Assembly: GCA_017539885.1 (NCBI GenBank)
Contig: JAFYCC010000030.1
Coordinates: 1-61,158, forward strand
Origin: Oscillospiraceae bacterium
Lineage (GTDB): Bacteria; Bacillota_A; Clostridia; Oscillospirales; Oscillospiraceae
Direction of reading: 5' to 3'
DNA length: 61,158 nt
The translations under genes and the position numbers were made by a program. Numbering within the stretch: position 1 is the first letter of the stretch; each line of letters opens with the position of its first letter. Under the pieces are notes generated by a model. That model made no database searches. It saw nothing but the letters and a program-made list of their open reading frames with translations, and was not told the DNA's origin. Below, piece by piece: positions 1 to 7,869 of the stretch.

Positions 1-141
1 AACGACCTCCTTGAATCGTTCCGCTATGGGTTCCGTAAGCACTTTGCGCCTGTACTTTGGGCAAAAGATAATGTGATAGCGACAACAGTAAACTGTTGTT
101 TCTGTGGAACGATACTCGCTCCGTGGTTTTCTCTTCATCAT
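1..141 (-). CDS. tnpA: IS200/IS605-family transposase TnpA, N-terminal part (cut by window edge)
   Basis: The reverse strand gives 47 codons open to the window edge, starting ATG ATG at 141/138. The translation contains CCRYHIIFCPKYRRKVL and ends in AERFKEVV. This is the typical opening of the Y1 HUH transposases of the IS200/IS605 family, which move single-stranded DNA. The HUH motif and catalytic Tyr would lie beyond position 1, so it cannot be judged whether the gene is intact. A hairpin typical of such an element end lies about 70 bp upstream (209-229). No tnpB is visible. The family call rests on a short but distinctive stretch. Confidence 0.8.
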   Translation of the reverse strand, partial: MMKRKPRSEYRSTETTVYCCRYHIIFCPKYRRKVLTEPIAERFKEVV

Positions 142-208
142 AGTAATTATTCTATCACATACCTATTATCAGCACAAGAGGTTTGCTCAATAATGTATTC
201 GCTTTCAT

Positions 209-229
209 CCCAAAGCTGAAGCATTTGGG
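209..229. repeat. Subterminal hairpin of the IS200/IS605-type element
   Basis: CCCAAA (209-214) pairs with TTTGGG (224-229); inside it GC pairs with GC around a TGAA loop, leaving one bulged A. IS200/IS605 elements carry such imperfect subterminal palindromes as TnpA recognition sites instead of inverted repeats. Its position upstream of the tnpA start fits the element end. The exact cleavage site cannot be called. Confidence 0.6.
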
Positions 230-373
230 GTTTCCCGCTCATTTCTCTAAAAGAACTGGTTCATCATACCGGTCAGAGGATGCAGACACGAAAAAAGGCG
301 GTCGGGTCGTTGCCGCGGCATTTCCCTATCGTCGTCCGCTTTTGTGGGAAACTCCAAGCAAGCGAGATGTTTA

Positions 374-401
374 TTGCATTTTTGTGAGATTGTGCTATAA
401 T
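374..401 (+). promoter_or_regulatory. Promoter of URO-D copy 1
   Basis: TTGCAT at 374-379, 16-bp spacer, TATAAT at 396-401. The same hexamers and spacing recur before copies 2 and 3. Confidence 0.75.
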
Positions 402-457
402 CATCGCGACATATTAGCAAATCGAACACACAGCGAATGAATACAGGAGGTCAATCA

Positions 458-1453
458 ATGCTTACAGTTCTTGAAAACCTGCGCGAGACCATGAAGGCGG
501 ACGGCCATCCGGACCGTTTTGTCAATCAGTATGAATTCATGAACATCCTCGTGCCCGATTCCTACTACATGGGTGATTATCCCTTCGCCCCCGGCGAGGG
601 CTACGATCAGTACGGCGTGTTCTGGCGCTTCCCGCCCGATCAGATGGGTCCCTTCCCGGTACACGACGACGAGCACAAGGTCATCAAGGAGGACATCTCC
701 GAGTGGCGCTCCAAGCTCACCCATCTGCCCGTTGCGCCTCCGGCGCCCGAGTACTGGGGCATGCTCAACGGCATCGCCGCCGGCACGGATCCCGTGAATC
801 AGTTCACCACCGCCTTCCATCCGCAGGGCGTCTTTGAGCGCTACCACTCCCTGATGGGCGTGGATGACGCGCTCCTCTCCTTCTACACCGATCCCGACGA
901 AGCGCATGCCCTCATCGACTTCATCACCGAGGCCGAGCTGGACTTCGCAAAGAACATTATGGATCGCATCCCGAACGTCAAGTGCATGCTGCACCATGAC
1001 GACTGGGGCTCCTCCACCAACTCCTTCATGTCTCCCGACATGTTCGAGGAGTTCCTCCTGCCCGCCTACAAGAAGATCTACGGCTACTGGCACGATCGCG
1101 GCGTCGAGGTCATCGTGCATCACAACGATGCCTACTCCGCCAACCTCGTTCCCTACATGATCGAGATGGGCATGGACATCTGGCAGGGCTGCTTCCCGTC
1201 CAACAATCTGCCTGAGCTGATCGAGAAGTACAAGGGCCAGATCACCTTTATGGGCGAAATCGAGACCCGCTTCGTCGACCTGCCCGACTGGACGCCGGAG
1301 ATCGTCCGCGCCGAGGTCGAGCGCGCCTGCCGCAAGTGCAAGGGCCCGAGTTTCATCCCCTGCCTGACCGCCGGCATGCCGATGAGCTCCAACCCGGGCG
1401 TCTACGAGGCCGTCAGCGCCGAGATCGACCGCATGAGCAAAGAGCTCTTCTAA
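458..1453 (+). CDS. Uroporphyrinogen decarboxylase (URO-D) family protein, copy 1
   Basis: A 331-residue protein of the URO-D/cobalamin-methyltransferase superfamily (MtaA/CmuA-like TIM barrel), probably cytosolic. Visible landmarks are LENLRETMKADGHPDRF at the N-terminus, HHDDWGS near residue 180, VHHND near 222 and FIPCLTAG near 300. MtaA-type methyltransferases use an HxC plus a distal Cys as zinc ligands. Here the HxC is replaced by HHND while the distal Cys is kept, so the metal site may differ. The start at 458 follows AGGAGG by 7 bases; an ATG at 437 lacks a ribosome site. It is unlikely to be the haem enzyme HemE: there are three copies and no haem genes nearby. No corrinoid protein is adjacent, so the substrate is unknown. 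Confidence 0.8.
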   Translation: MLTVLENLRETMKADGHPDRFVNQYEFMNILVPDSYYMGDYPFAPGEGYDQYGVFWRFPPDQMGPFPVHDDEHKVIKEDISEWRSKLTHLPVAPPAPEYWGMLNGIAAGTDPVNQFTTAFHPQGVFERYHSLMGVDDALLSFYTDPDEAHALIDFITEAELDFAKNIMDRIPNVKCMLHHDDWGSSTNSFMSPDMFEEFLLPAYKKIYGYWHDRGVEVIVHHNDAYSANLVPYMIEMGMDIWQGCFPSNNLPELIEKYKGQITFMGEIETRFVDLPDWTPEIVRAEVERACRKCKGPSFIPCLTAGMPMSSNPGVYEAVSAEIDRMSKELF

Positions 1454-1464
1454 CTGTCAAAAGC

Positions 1465-1493
1465 AAAAAAGCCCGCTTTGCGGGCTTTTTTCT
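1465..1493 (+). terminator. Intrinsic terminator after URO-D copy 1
   Basis: GCCCGC (1471-1476) and GCGGGC (1480-1485) form a stem with a TTT loop, flanked by A6 and T6 tracts. Confidence 0.9.
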
Positions 1494-1539
1494 TTTGCGG
1501 GCCAGATGCTTCTGCCGCCTGTGCTCCGGGCAGTTTTTG

Positions 1540-1567
1540 TTGCAAATCCGCAGTTCCATGGTATAAT
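1540..1567 (+). promoter_or_regulatory. Promoter of URO-D copy 2
   Basis: TTGCAA at 1540-1545, 16-bp spacer, TATAAT at 1562-1567, about 40 bp before the start codon. Confidence 0.75.
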
Positions 1568-1606
1568 GACAGTGTTAAGGAACTGACTTCTACAGGAGGA
1601 AACATC

Positions 1607-2605
1607 ATGCTTACGGTGCTTGAAAACCTGCGCGAGACCATGAAGGCGGACGGCCATCCGGACCGCTTCGTCAACCAGTTTGAGTTCATGAAGATCCTCG
1701 GCCCGGATCTGTATTACATGGGCGACTATCCTCTCGGCCCCGGCAAGGAGGGAAAGGATCAGTTCGGCGTCCTGTGGCGTTTCCCGGAGGATCAGATGGG
1801 CGCGTTCCCGGTGCACGATGCCGAGCACAAGGTCATCAACGGCGACCTGGAGAACTGGCGCGAAAAGATCACGCACATTCCCTATGCGCCTCCGGCGCCT
1901 GAGTACTGGGGCATGCTCAACGGCATCGCCGCGAGTACGGATACCGAAAACCAGTTCGTCACCGCGTTCTTCACCCAGGGCATCTTCGAGCGCTATCACT
2001 CCCTGATGGGCGTGGACGACGCGCTGCTCTCCTTCTACACGGAACCCGATGAGGCGCATGCGCTCATCGACTTCCTCACGGAGTGCGAGCTCGATTTCGC
2101 CAAGCAGATCATGGATCATGTGCCGAGTGTCCGCTGCCTGTTCCACCACGACGACTGGGGAAGCGCCATCAACTCCTTCATGTCCCCGGATATGTTCGAC
2201 GAGTTCATCACGCCCGCCTACAAGAAGATCTACGGCTACTGGCACGAGCGCGGCGTCGAGATCGTCGTCCATCACAGCGACAGCTACGCCGCCAATCTCG
2301 TCCCTTCGATGATCGAGATGGGCATGGACATCTGGCAGGGCTGCTTCCCGTCCAACAATCTGCCCGAGCTGCTTGAGAAGTACAGAGGCCAGATCACCTT
2401 CATGGGCGACATCGAGACCCGCTACATCGATCTGCCCGACTGGACGCCGGAGCGGGTGCGCGAAGCGGTCGAGGAGTCCTGCCGCAGATGCAAGGGGCCG
2501 AGTTTCATCCCCTGCCTCACCGCCGGAGGCAACAGCAGCATCAACCCGGGCGTCTACGAGTGCGTCAGCGCCGAGATCGACCGCATGAGCAAAATCCTTT
2601 TCTGA
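1607..2605 (+). CDS. URO-D family protein, copy 2
   Basis: A 332-residue paralogue of the preceding gene, with the same opening (LENLRETMKADGHPDRF) and long identical runs such as YKKIYGYWHERGVE. It shares HHDDWGS, VHHSD and FIPCLTAG, so it also lacks the HxC zinc motif of MtaA-type enzymes. The start at 1607 follows AGGAGG; an in-frame upstream start would run through the preceding terminator. It has its own promoter and terminator and is thus a separate transcription unit. Against copy 1 it has one extra residue near GPGKEGKDQFG and differs mostly in the last third. Function is presumably the same class of reaction with another substrate, but this is inference. Confidence 0.8.
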   Translation: MLTVLENLRETMKADGHPDRFVNQFEFMKILGPDLYYMGDYPLGPGKEGKDQFGVLWRFPEDQMGAFPVHDAEHKVINGDLENWREKITHIPYAPPAPEYWGMLNGIAASTDTENQFVTAFFTQGIFERYHSLMGVDDALLSFYTEPDEAHALIDFLTECELDFAKQIMDHVPSVRCLFHHDDWGSAINSFMSPDMFDEFITPAYKKIYGYWHERGVEIVVHHSDSYAANLVPSMIEMGMDIWQGCFPSNNLPELLEKYRGQITFMGDIETRYIDLPDWTPERVREAVEESCRRCKGPSFIPCLTAGGNSSINPGVYECVSAEIDRMSKILF

Positions 2606-2620
2606 TTTTGTGCCTTTGCA

Positions 2621-2653
2621 AAAACCTGCCCCTGTAATTCGGGGCAGGTTTTT
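2621..2653 (+). terminator. Intrinsic terminator after URO-D copy 2
   Basis: CCTGCCCC (2625-2632) pairs with GGGGCAGG (2641-2648), followed by T5. The T tract runs into the -35 box of copy 3. Confidence 0.9.
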
Positions 2654-2654
2654 A

Positions 2655-2682
2655 TTGCATTTCTGAGCCTCTATGTTATAAT
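2655..2682 (+). promoter_or_regulatory. Promoter of URO-D copy 3
   Basis: TTGCAT at 2655-2660, 16-bp spacer, TATAAT at 2677-2682. The stretch around it resembles the copy 1 promoter (TTTATTGCATTT in both). Confidence 0.75.
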
Positions 2683-2738
2683 TTTCTTATAATTGTATAG
2701 AAATAAACCATTTATTACACACCACAGGAGGGAACGCT

Positions 2739-3737
2739 ATGCTTTCGGTAATTGAAAACCTGCGTGAGACCATGAAGGCGGACGGCCATCCGGATCGTTT
2801 CGTCAAACAGTATGAGTTTCTGAATCTGCTCGCCCCCGATCTTTACTACATGGGCGACTATCCGATGGCGCCCGGCGGCGAGGGCAAGGATCAGTTCGGC
2901 GTCCTGTGGCGTTTTCCTGCCGACCAGATGGGCGCGTTCCCGGTGCATGATGATGAGCACAAAGTCATCAACGGCGACCTGGAGAACTGGCGCGAAAAGA
3001 TCACCCATATCCCCTTCGCGCCTCCGGTGCCCGAGTACTGGGGCATGCTCAACGGCATCGCCGCCAGCGTGGACACGGAGAATCAGTTCGTCACCGCGTT
3101 CTTTACTCAGGGCATCTTCGAGCGCTATCACTCCCTGATGGGCATGGACGACGCGCTGCTCTCCTTCTACACCGAGCCCGATGAGGCACACGCGCTCATC
3201 GATTTTCTCACCGAGTGCGAACTCGACTTTGCCAAACAGATCATGGATCATGTGCCGAGCGTGCGCGCCCTGCTGCATCACGACGACTGGGGAAGCGCCA
3301 CCAACTCCTTCATGTCTCCTGACATGTTCGACGAGTTCATCACGCCTGCCTACAAGAAGATCTACGGCTACTGGCACGAGCGCGGCGTCGAAGTCATCGT
3401 CCACCACAGCGACAGCTACGCCGCCAACCTTGTTCCCTCCATGATCGAGATGGGCATGGACATCTGGCAGGGCTGCTTCCCGTCCAACAATCTGCCCGAG
3501 CTGCTTGAGAAGTACAGAGGCCAGATCACCTTTATGGGCCAGCTCGAGACCCGCTACCTCGACCTGCCCGACTGGGATAAGGACGTCGTCCGCGCAGCTG
3601 TCGAAGAAGCCTGCCGCACCTGCAAGGGTCCCGGCTTCATCCCCTGCCTGACTTCCGGCGGTCCCGGCAGCTTCTTCCCGGGCGTCTACGATTTCGTCAA
3701 CGACGAGATCGACCGCATGAGCAAGGAACTGTTCTAA
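2739..3737 (+). CDS. URO-D family protein, copy 3
   Basis: A third 332-residue paralogue. It is close to copy 2 (shared runs such as TQGIFERYHSLMG and YWHERGVEV) and has the same HHDDWGS, VHHSD and FIPCL motifs. Divergence concentrates near the C-terminus (TSGGPGSFFPGVYDF). The start follows AGGAGGG by 6 bases. It also has its own promoter and a strong terminator. The series looks like two successive tandem duplications including the promoters. No corrinoid protein, activase or regulator lies next to it. Confidence 0.8.
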   Translation: MLSVIENLRETMKADGHPDRFVKQYEFLNLLAPDLYYMGDYPMAPGGEGKDQFGVLWRFPADQMGAFPVHDDEHKVINGDLENWREKITHIPFAPPVPEYWGMLNGIAASVDTENQFVTAFFTQGIFERYHSLMGMDDALLSFYTEPDEAHALIDFLTECELDFAKQIMDHVPSVRALLHHDDWGSATNSFMSPDMFDEFITPAYKKIYGYWHERGVEVIVHHSDSYAANLVPSMIEMGMDIWQGCFPSNNLPELLEKYRGQITFMGQLETRYLDLPDWDKDVVRAAVEEACRTCKGPGFIPCLTSGGPGSFFPGVYDFVNDEIDRMSKELF

Positions 3738-3750
3738 AACGATATATACG

Positions 3751-3801
3751 GTGCGCCATGCGCACGGAAACGCCCTGCGGCTCTGCCGCAGGGCGTTTCT
3801 C
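3751..3801 (+). terminator. Double hairpin after URO-D copy 3
   Basis: First hairpin: GTGCGC (3751-3756), CAT loop, GCGCAC (3760-3765). Second: a perfect 14-bp stem 3767-3780 / 3786-3799 with a CTCTG loop. The trailing T tract is short. Confidence 0.7.
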
Positions 3802-3932
3802 GCATTCCCCCGCCGTGCGCTTTTTCCAGTGCGTTTATCCTCTCGAAAGCGAACGCGACAAGTATGCCGCGATGCACGTGCTTCGAACCCTTCTGTGCCT
3901 CCCGCAAGCTTTCCCTTCAGACATTCATTTCG

Positions 3933-5465
3933 TTATGTAAACCAAATGCGGAAACCGCCCGTTCCATTCAGCCCGTCTTCTGCACGTATGTAATCATAGC
4001 GGCTGTCGGCCAGGGGCGGTGGGGCGGGAAGGCTGCTGTCCATCCGCGCAAAGTATTGCAGACCGTTCCTGTCGAACACCTCCAGCAGAAAGTCACCGTT
4101 GCTGCCGCCGCGAGAGGGTTCGTACAGTCCCTCCGCGACGGCGAGGCGCCCGCCGTCCCAAGCGAAGGCGCGGCTTCCGGAGGGCCACTGTCCATCCGAG
4201 ATCGGCGGCTGAGGCCAGTTTTCCTCGACGGTCGCGCGGCTTGCCTGCAGTCCGGCCCGCCAGAGGCCCTCCCCGTCGAGTTCCGCGACGTACAGGTCGC
4301 GCCTTGCGCTCTCCAGAATCAGCCAGTCGTCGAAGATCAGCAGCATCTCGCATGCCCAGCCATCGGCGGGATCAAAAGTTCCCAGCGTCACGCGCTGCAG
4401 CTCCGTCCTGCCGGCCGGATCGAGAACGGTCAGCGTCAGCTGTCCGTCTGCCGCCGTGAAGAGCAGCGGGCGGTCCTCCCCGTCCGCCCCGAGAGCGAGC
4501 ACCGGTTCGTTCTCCGGCAGCGGGAATACGGTTTCCAGCTTCGTTGCGTCATATGCGGCTGCGCCGCTCTGATCGCGCGTATAAGGCAAACGGTAAACGC
4601 CGCGTCCTCCAGGAATCCGGCTCGTGTCCACAAGCGGCCGGCCTTCCGCGTCGAAGGACGAGAAAGCAAAGAAGCAATAGTCTTCCGTAACAGCGCTCAC
4701 GCCGCTGAAATCCGCCTCCGTCACAGGCGCCGCCGCTGCCGGTTCCGGTACGGGATATGCCCATGATACGCCAACGCTGTTGGAGGTATCCGCCGTCTCC
4801 CACTCTCCGGATCGACAGTCTATTTCCGTTATGAGTCCGGCGTCGTTTTTCCGCACCTGAACGCTCACGAGCGCGTCCTCCGGCACGGGAACGCGGAAGA
4901 ACTCCCGCACGGGCTGCACGTTCTTCGCCCATTCGCTGCCGCCCATCATCCCAAGGTCAAGGCTGTGCTCAAAAGGATAGAATTCGTAGAAATCCCGCAG
5001 CCGCAGCACCGTCACGCGCGTCTGGCCCGCTCCGGTCTGATCGGCGGCAGTCTGCAGGAGCGGGAGCATCGTCGTCAAGTTGATATCGTAGGCATATGTC
5101 TCCCGCAGCTGCTCGAGCGTTTTCCCCTGCGGGAAGCTGTAGCCTCTGCCGAAGTCGAGCCAAAGCTGAAGGCCCCTTTCCTCTGGCGCCCAGCGGAGCC
5201 TCACCTGCGAGAGAGAGAAACGGAACTGCGTTCGCGCCGCCGTCTCGTCCGCGCCGAAGTCCAGCGTCGAATCCCAGAGCAGACGACGGTCCAGGCTCGT
5301 GCCCACGGCGGCCTCGACGCCCGCGGCGGCGGACCGGTCGCCGTACAGCGGCGTCTCCGTCCACACGAGCGTTTCCGCAGTCTTCCCCACGGCGACGCCT
5401 GTCCCGATGATGCACCCGAGCGCCAGCGCCAGCAGCAGGATCCCTGTGATCAGCGTGCGCTTCAC
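3933..5465 (-). CDS. Membrane-anchored protein of unknown function, last gene of the GntR-ABC operon
   Basis: A 510-residue protein starting at a GTG whose GTGA overlaps the stop of the ABC ATPase, so it is translationally coupled. The N-terminus (KRTLITGILLLALALGCII) is a signal anchor; the rest is soluble and presumably extracytoplasmic. There is no lipobox cysteine in the usual place. The last 300 residues have many short beta-type segments with aromatic and Asp turns (ADGEDRPLLF, DGQLTLTVLDPAG, DDWLILESARRDLYVAELDGEG), suggestive of a propeller-like fold, but no family is recognised. Its place after an ABC ATPase and two membrane proteins suggests a partner of the transporter. Confidence 0.7.
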   Translation of the reverse strand: MKRTLITGILLLALALGCIIGTGVAVGKTAETLVWTETPLYGDRSAAAGVEAAVGTSLDRRLLWDSTLDFGADETAARTQFRFSLSQVRLRWAPEERGLQLWLDFGRGYSFPQGKTLEQLRETYAYDINLTTMLPLLQTAADQTGAGQTRVTVLRLRDFYEFYPFEHSLDLGMMGGSEWAKNVQPVREFFRVPVPEDALVSVQVRKNDAGLITEIDCRSGEWETADTSNSVGVSWAYPVPEPAAAAPVTEADFSGVSAVTEDYCFFAFSSFDAEGRPLVDTSRIPGGRGVYRLPYTRDQSGAAAYDATKLETVFPLPENEPVLALGADGEDRPLLFTAADGQLTLTVLDPAGRTELQRVTLGTFDPADGWACEMLLIFDDWLILESARRDLYVAELDGEGLWRAGLQASRATVEENWPQPPISDGQWPSGSRAFAWDGGRLAVAEGLYEPSRGGSNGDFLLEVFDRNGLQYFARMDSSLPAPPPLADSRYDYIRAEDGLNGTGGFRIWFT

Positions 5466-6202
5466 TGCGTCTCCTCCCCCTCGCCGAGCGCGTCGAGCGT
5501 CTTTCTGACGCGGTCGGCGCGGTAGTGGTAAGTCTCCTTCACGTAGTCGAGCAGACTCTTGCCCTGCTCCTCGAGTTCGAGCACAGAGGCGTCCCCGACG
5601 ACGCACCCGCCGCGCAGCAGCACCGCGCGCCCCACGAAGCCGGAGACCTCCTCGATAAGATGCGTGGAGAGCAGTACCGTCTCGCTCGGCTCCAGAATGC
5701 CCAGCAGCACCTTGTAGAAATCCTCGCGGTTGAACACGTCGTTTCCCGCGAATGGCTCGTCCATCAGGATATAATCCGCGCCCTGGCTGAGTGCGAGCAC
5801 GACCTCGAACTGGTTCTTCTGCCCTGTGGAAAGACTGCCGGCGCGGCGGCACGAGTCCAGCGAGAAAAAGTCCAGAAGCGCCGAGAAACGCTTCTCGCTG
5901 AAGCGCGGAAAGTGCGCCCTGTAGAATTCCCGATGCCCGGCGATGCTCAGGTCGGGGAAAAAGGAATGCTCGCTCGTGGCGAAGGACAGCTTCGCGATGT
6001 TCTTATGCGTGATCAGATCGCCGTCGAGCGTGACTGTGCCTGAATGCGGCAGCAGACCGAGTATGCATTTCATGAGCGTGGTCTTGCCCGCACCGTTCTC
6101 CCCGAACAGCCCGACGATCTCGCCTCGCGGCAGACAGAGGTCGACGCCCGAAAGCGCGCGTCTGCCTCCGTAGGTTTTTGACAGCTTTTTGATTTCAAGC
6201 AT
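5462..6202 (-). CDS. ABC transporter ATP-binding protein
   Basis: A 246-residue nucleotide-binding subunit. Walker A is GENGAGKTT, the signature is the divergent LSTGQKNQ, Walker B is YILMDEP, and the switch His lies in LLSTHLIEE. The size and sequence fit single-domain ATPases of exporters related to the YtrB/BcrA type. The ATG at 6202 follows GGAGG; an open stretch upstream lies inside the preceding gene. It starts 2 bases after the stop of the upstream membrane gene and overlaps the next gene by 4 bases. It probably energises the two membrane proteins upstream; the substrate is unknown. Confidence 0.9.
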   Translation of the reverse strand: MLEIKKLSKTYGGRRALSGVDLCLPRGEIVGLFGENGAGKTTLMKCILGLLPHSGTVTLDGDLITHKNIAKLSFATSEHSFFPDLSIAGHREFYRAHFPRFSEKRFSALLDFFSLDSCRRAGSLSTGQKNQFEVVLALSQGADYILMDEPFAGNDVFNREDFYKVLLGILEPSETVLLSTHLIEEVSGFVGRAVLLRGGCVVGDASVLELEEQGKSLLDYVKETYHYRADRVRKTLDALGEGEETQ

Positions 6203-6204
6203 CT

Positions 6205-6705
6205 TCAGAACCTCCAGATCTTCGCCCACTGCTCCGGCGGGATGCAACGCGCCGGCGTTCGCGTCATATAGATGAGGAAAAGCAGCAGCATCAGCAGAAA
6301 TCCCAGCGCCAGCATCGCGGCGAAGCACAGAGCGGGCAGCGTCAGCACGCGGCGGAACCGTTCGAAGCGCTGCGGCAGGCGGCGCATGGTATAGTCGCTG
6401 CGTGCGCCGCGCCTCCCGTAGGCGGCGAGCACGGCGATCCCGGCGAGCAGGAAAGCAAGCGCGACGGCCGCAAAATATCCGCCGACGGGCCGGAAAAGAG
6501 TGATGAAATCCGGCATCACGGCGTCGGGGCGAAGCAGACCGTTTTGAAAAAGCGAGTCGCGCGCATGCCCCCAGTCGGCGAAAAAGCGCAGGCTGTAAAG
6601 CAGGCCCAGTCCGCAGGCGGCCAGCAGATAATACAGCGGCCTTTCCCAGGCAAACCCCGGCGGGACGAGAGCCGAGAGATCAAACCGTCTGCGTGACACC
6701 GTCAT
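6205..6705 (-). CDS. ABC transporter membrane protein (small)
   Basis: A 166-residue hydrophobic protein with about four membrane segments (PLYYLLAACGLGLLYSL, GYFAAVALAFLLAGIAVLAAY, and a long LPALCFAAMLALGFLLMLLL). It contains SDYTMRRLPQRFERF, resembling QSYTIRRLSVSP of the neighbour, so the two may be related half-permeases. Its start overlaps the neighbour by 26 bases. It belongs to the GntR-ABC operon and probably forms part of the translocation pore. No closer family is recognised. Confidence 0.75.
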   Translation of the reverse strand: MTVSRRRFDLSALVPPGFAWERPLYYLLAACGLGLLYSLRFFADWGHARDSLFQNGLLRPDAVMPDFITLFRPVGGYFAAVALAFLLAGIAVLAAYGRRGARSDYTMRRLPQRFERFRRVLTLPALCFAAMLALGFLLMLLLFLIYMTRTPARCIPPEQWAKIWRF

Positions 6706-7405
6706 CCTCCTCTCCCCGCGCAGCTGCGCGATACAGCTCCACTCCGATCACGATCGCGCTGAGAAGAAACAGGAACAGATCCAGGACGAAGCTGCCAAGC
6801 GCATGACGGAACCAGCAGACCGTCAGGATCGCCAGCAGCGGGAAGATCCCGATCTTCCTTGTCTGCGAGGGCATACGCGCCGCCGCCGCGCCGAGCGAGA
6901 GGCAGAGAAAAGCGTTGCGCACCCAGACGACCGCATCGTGCAGCGGCAGGAGCCCGTGGACAAATTCGTTGCGGTAGGAGGCCAGCAGCACAGCCTGGCC
7001 GCTCCAAAGCTCCGCAGGACCGAATCTCCTGTACAGGAGGCAAAGTCCGATCACCGTGGCCGTCTGCGCTCCCCAGAGGATCACGAAGCAGACGCAGCAC
7101 GCCGACCATCGTGCGAGAAAACTTCCCAGCGGCGACACGGAGAGACGTCGAATCGTGTAGCTCTGCCGGGCGGAGAACTCGCCTCCGATATAAAACAGCC
7201 AGGCGCACAGCAGCAGGAAGACCACCGCTGCGATCAGGCCGATATGGGCGGCGGCAAGCACCGCCTCAAGTCCCTCCCGGGCGTGTCCGCGCAGGACAAG
7301 AAAAAACGCGGCAGCGTCCGCAGCGAAGAGCACGAGGACCAGCATCACGAGCGGGCGCAGGCTCCGGCGCAGCCAGAGCGCTGTTACGGTAAGACAGCTT
7401 TTCAA
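6680..7405 (-). CDS. ABC transporter membrane protein
   Basis: A 241-residue polytopic protein with about six hydrophobic segments (LVMLVLVLFAADAAAFFLVL, AAVVFLLLCAWLFYIGG, FVILWGAQTATVIGLCLLY, KIGIFPLLAILTVCWF, FLFLLSAIVIGVEL). It carries QSYTIRRLSVSP, matching a motif in the next gene. The start overlaps the GntR gene stop by 4 bases. With the small membrane protein and the ATPase it would make an ABC-2-like exporter. The family is inferred from context. Confidence 0.75.
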   Translation of the reverse strand: MKSCLTVTALWLRRSLRPLVMLVLVLFAADAAAFFLVLRGHAREGLEAVLAAAHIGLIAAVVFLLLCAWLFYIGGEFSARQSYTIRRLSVSPLGSFLARWSACCVCFVILWGAQTATVIGLCLLYRRFGPAELWSGQAVLLASYRNEFVHGLLPLHDAVVWVRNAFLCLSLGAAAARMPSQTRKIGIFPLLAILTVCWFRHALGSFVLDLFLFLLSAIVIGVELYRAAARGEEDDGVTQTV

Positions 7406-7782
7406 GATTGTTCCCCCCAGATCTCTTCAAGCCGCGCCGCGGCTTCCTCCTTCGTCAGCCCCATGCCGCGCATGGCCGCCGCGAAACGCCGCGTCTCATA
7501 TTCGGTGAGCTCGCGTCGAATGCGTGATGCCGTCTCCGCGTCCAGCGCGATACAGCTGATCGCTCCGGCGCGGGACTGCACGAGCCCCTCCTCCTCAAGC
7601 ATCCGGTATGCTTTCTGCACGGTGTTGGGATTCACGCCCAGCAGCGCCGAGAGCATCCGGCGCGACGGGAGTTCGTCGCCGTCAGCCACCGTGCCTGCGA
7701 CCACGCCGCGCTTGACGTGCCGGATGATCTGCAGATAGATCGGGCTACCGTCCTCGGTTTTGAAATCATCGAAAGAGATCAA
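7402..7782 (-). CDS. GntR-family transcriptional regulator, YtrA type
   Basis: A 126-residue regulator. The N-terminal winged helix spans about residues 10-78, with SPIYLQIIRHVKRGVVAG, LPSRRMLSALLGVNPNTVQKAY and EEEGLVQSRAGA, typical of GntR. The short C-terminal tail has no ligand domain, which marks the YtrA subfamily that controls ABC exporter operons. It is the first gene of the operon and overlaps the next by 4 bases. A perfect palindrome covers the promoter just upstream, so autorepression is likely. The effector is unknown; cell-envelope stress or antibiotics act on known relatives. Confidence 0.9.
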   Translation of the reverse strand: MISFDDFKTEDGSPIYLQIIRHVKRGVVAGTVADGDELPSRRMLSALLGVNPNTVQKAYRMLEEEGLVQSRAGAISCIALDAETASRIRRELTEYETRRFAAAMRGMGLTKEEAAARLEEIWGEQS

Positions 7783-7802
7783 TGTCTTTCCCGCCCTCTG
7801 TA

Positions 7803-7855
7803 ACTGTGTTAATCATATAATACAGTTTTCAACTGTATTATATGATTAACACAGT
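7803..7855. promoter_or_regulatory. 25-bp perfect palindromic operator of the GntR-ABC operon
   Basis: Arms 7803-7827 and 7831-7855 are perfect inverted copies around a 3-base loop. The core of one arm reads GTGTTAATCATATAATACAG. The palindrome covers the -10 box and probable transcription start, so a bound dimer would block initiation. Confidence 0.85.
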
Positions 7856-7865
7856 CTTCTGTCAA
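7837..7865 (-). promoter_or_regulatory. Consensus promoter of the GntR-ABC operon
   Basis: On the reverse strand TTGACA (7865-7860), 17-bp spacer, TATAAT (7842-7837): a full sigma-A consensus. The -10 box lies inside the palindrome. Confidence 0.9.
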
Positions 7866-7869
7866 GCAT

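Noticed and set aside
458..3737. HemE (haem uroporphyrinogen decarboxylase)
   Set aside because: Three copies, altered key motifs and no haem genes nearby argue for the wider URO-D family.
3738..3932. Short open frames between URO-D copy 3 and the next operon
   Set aside because: No ribosome site at a proper distance and no familiar motif; the region is taken up mainly by the double hairpin.
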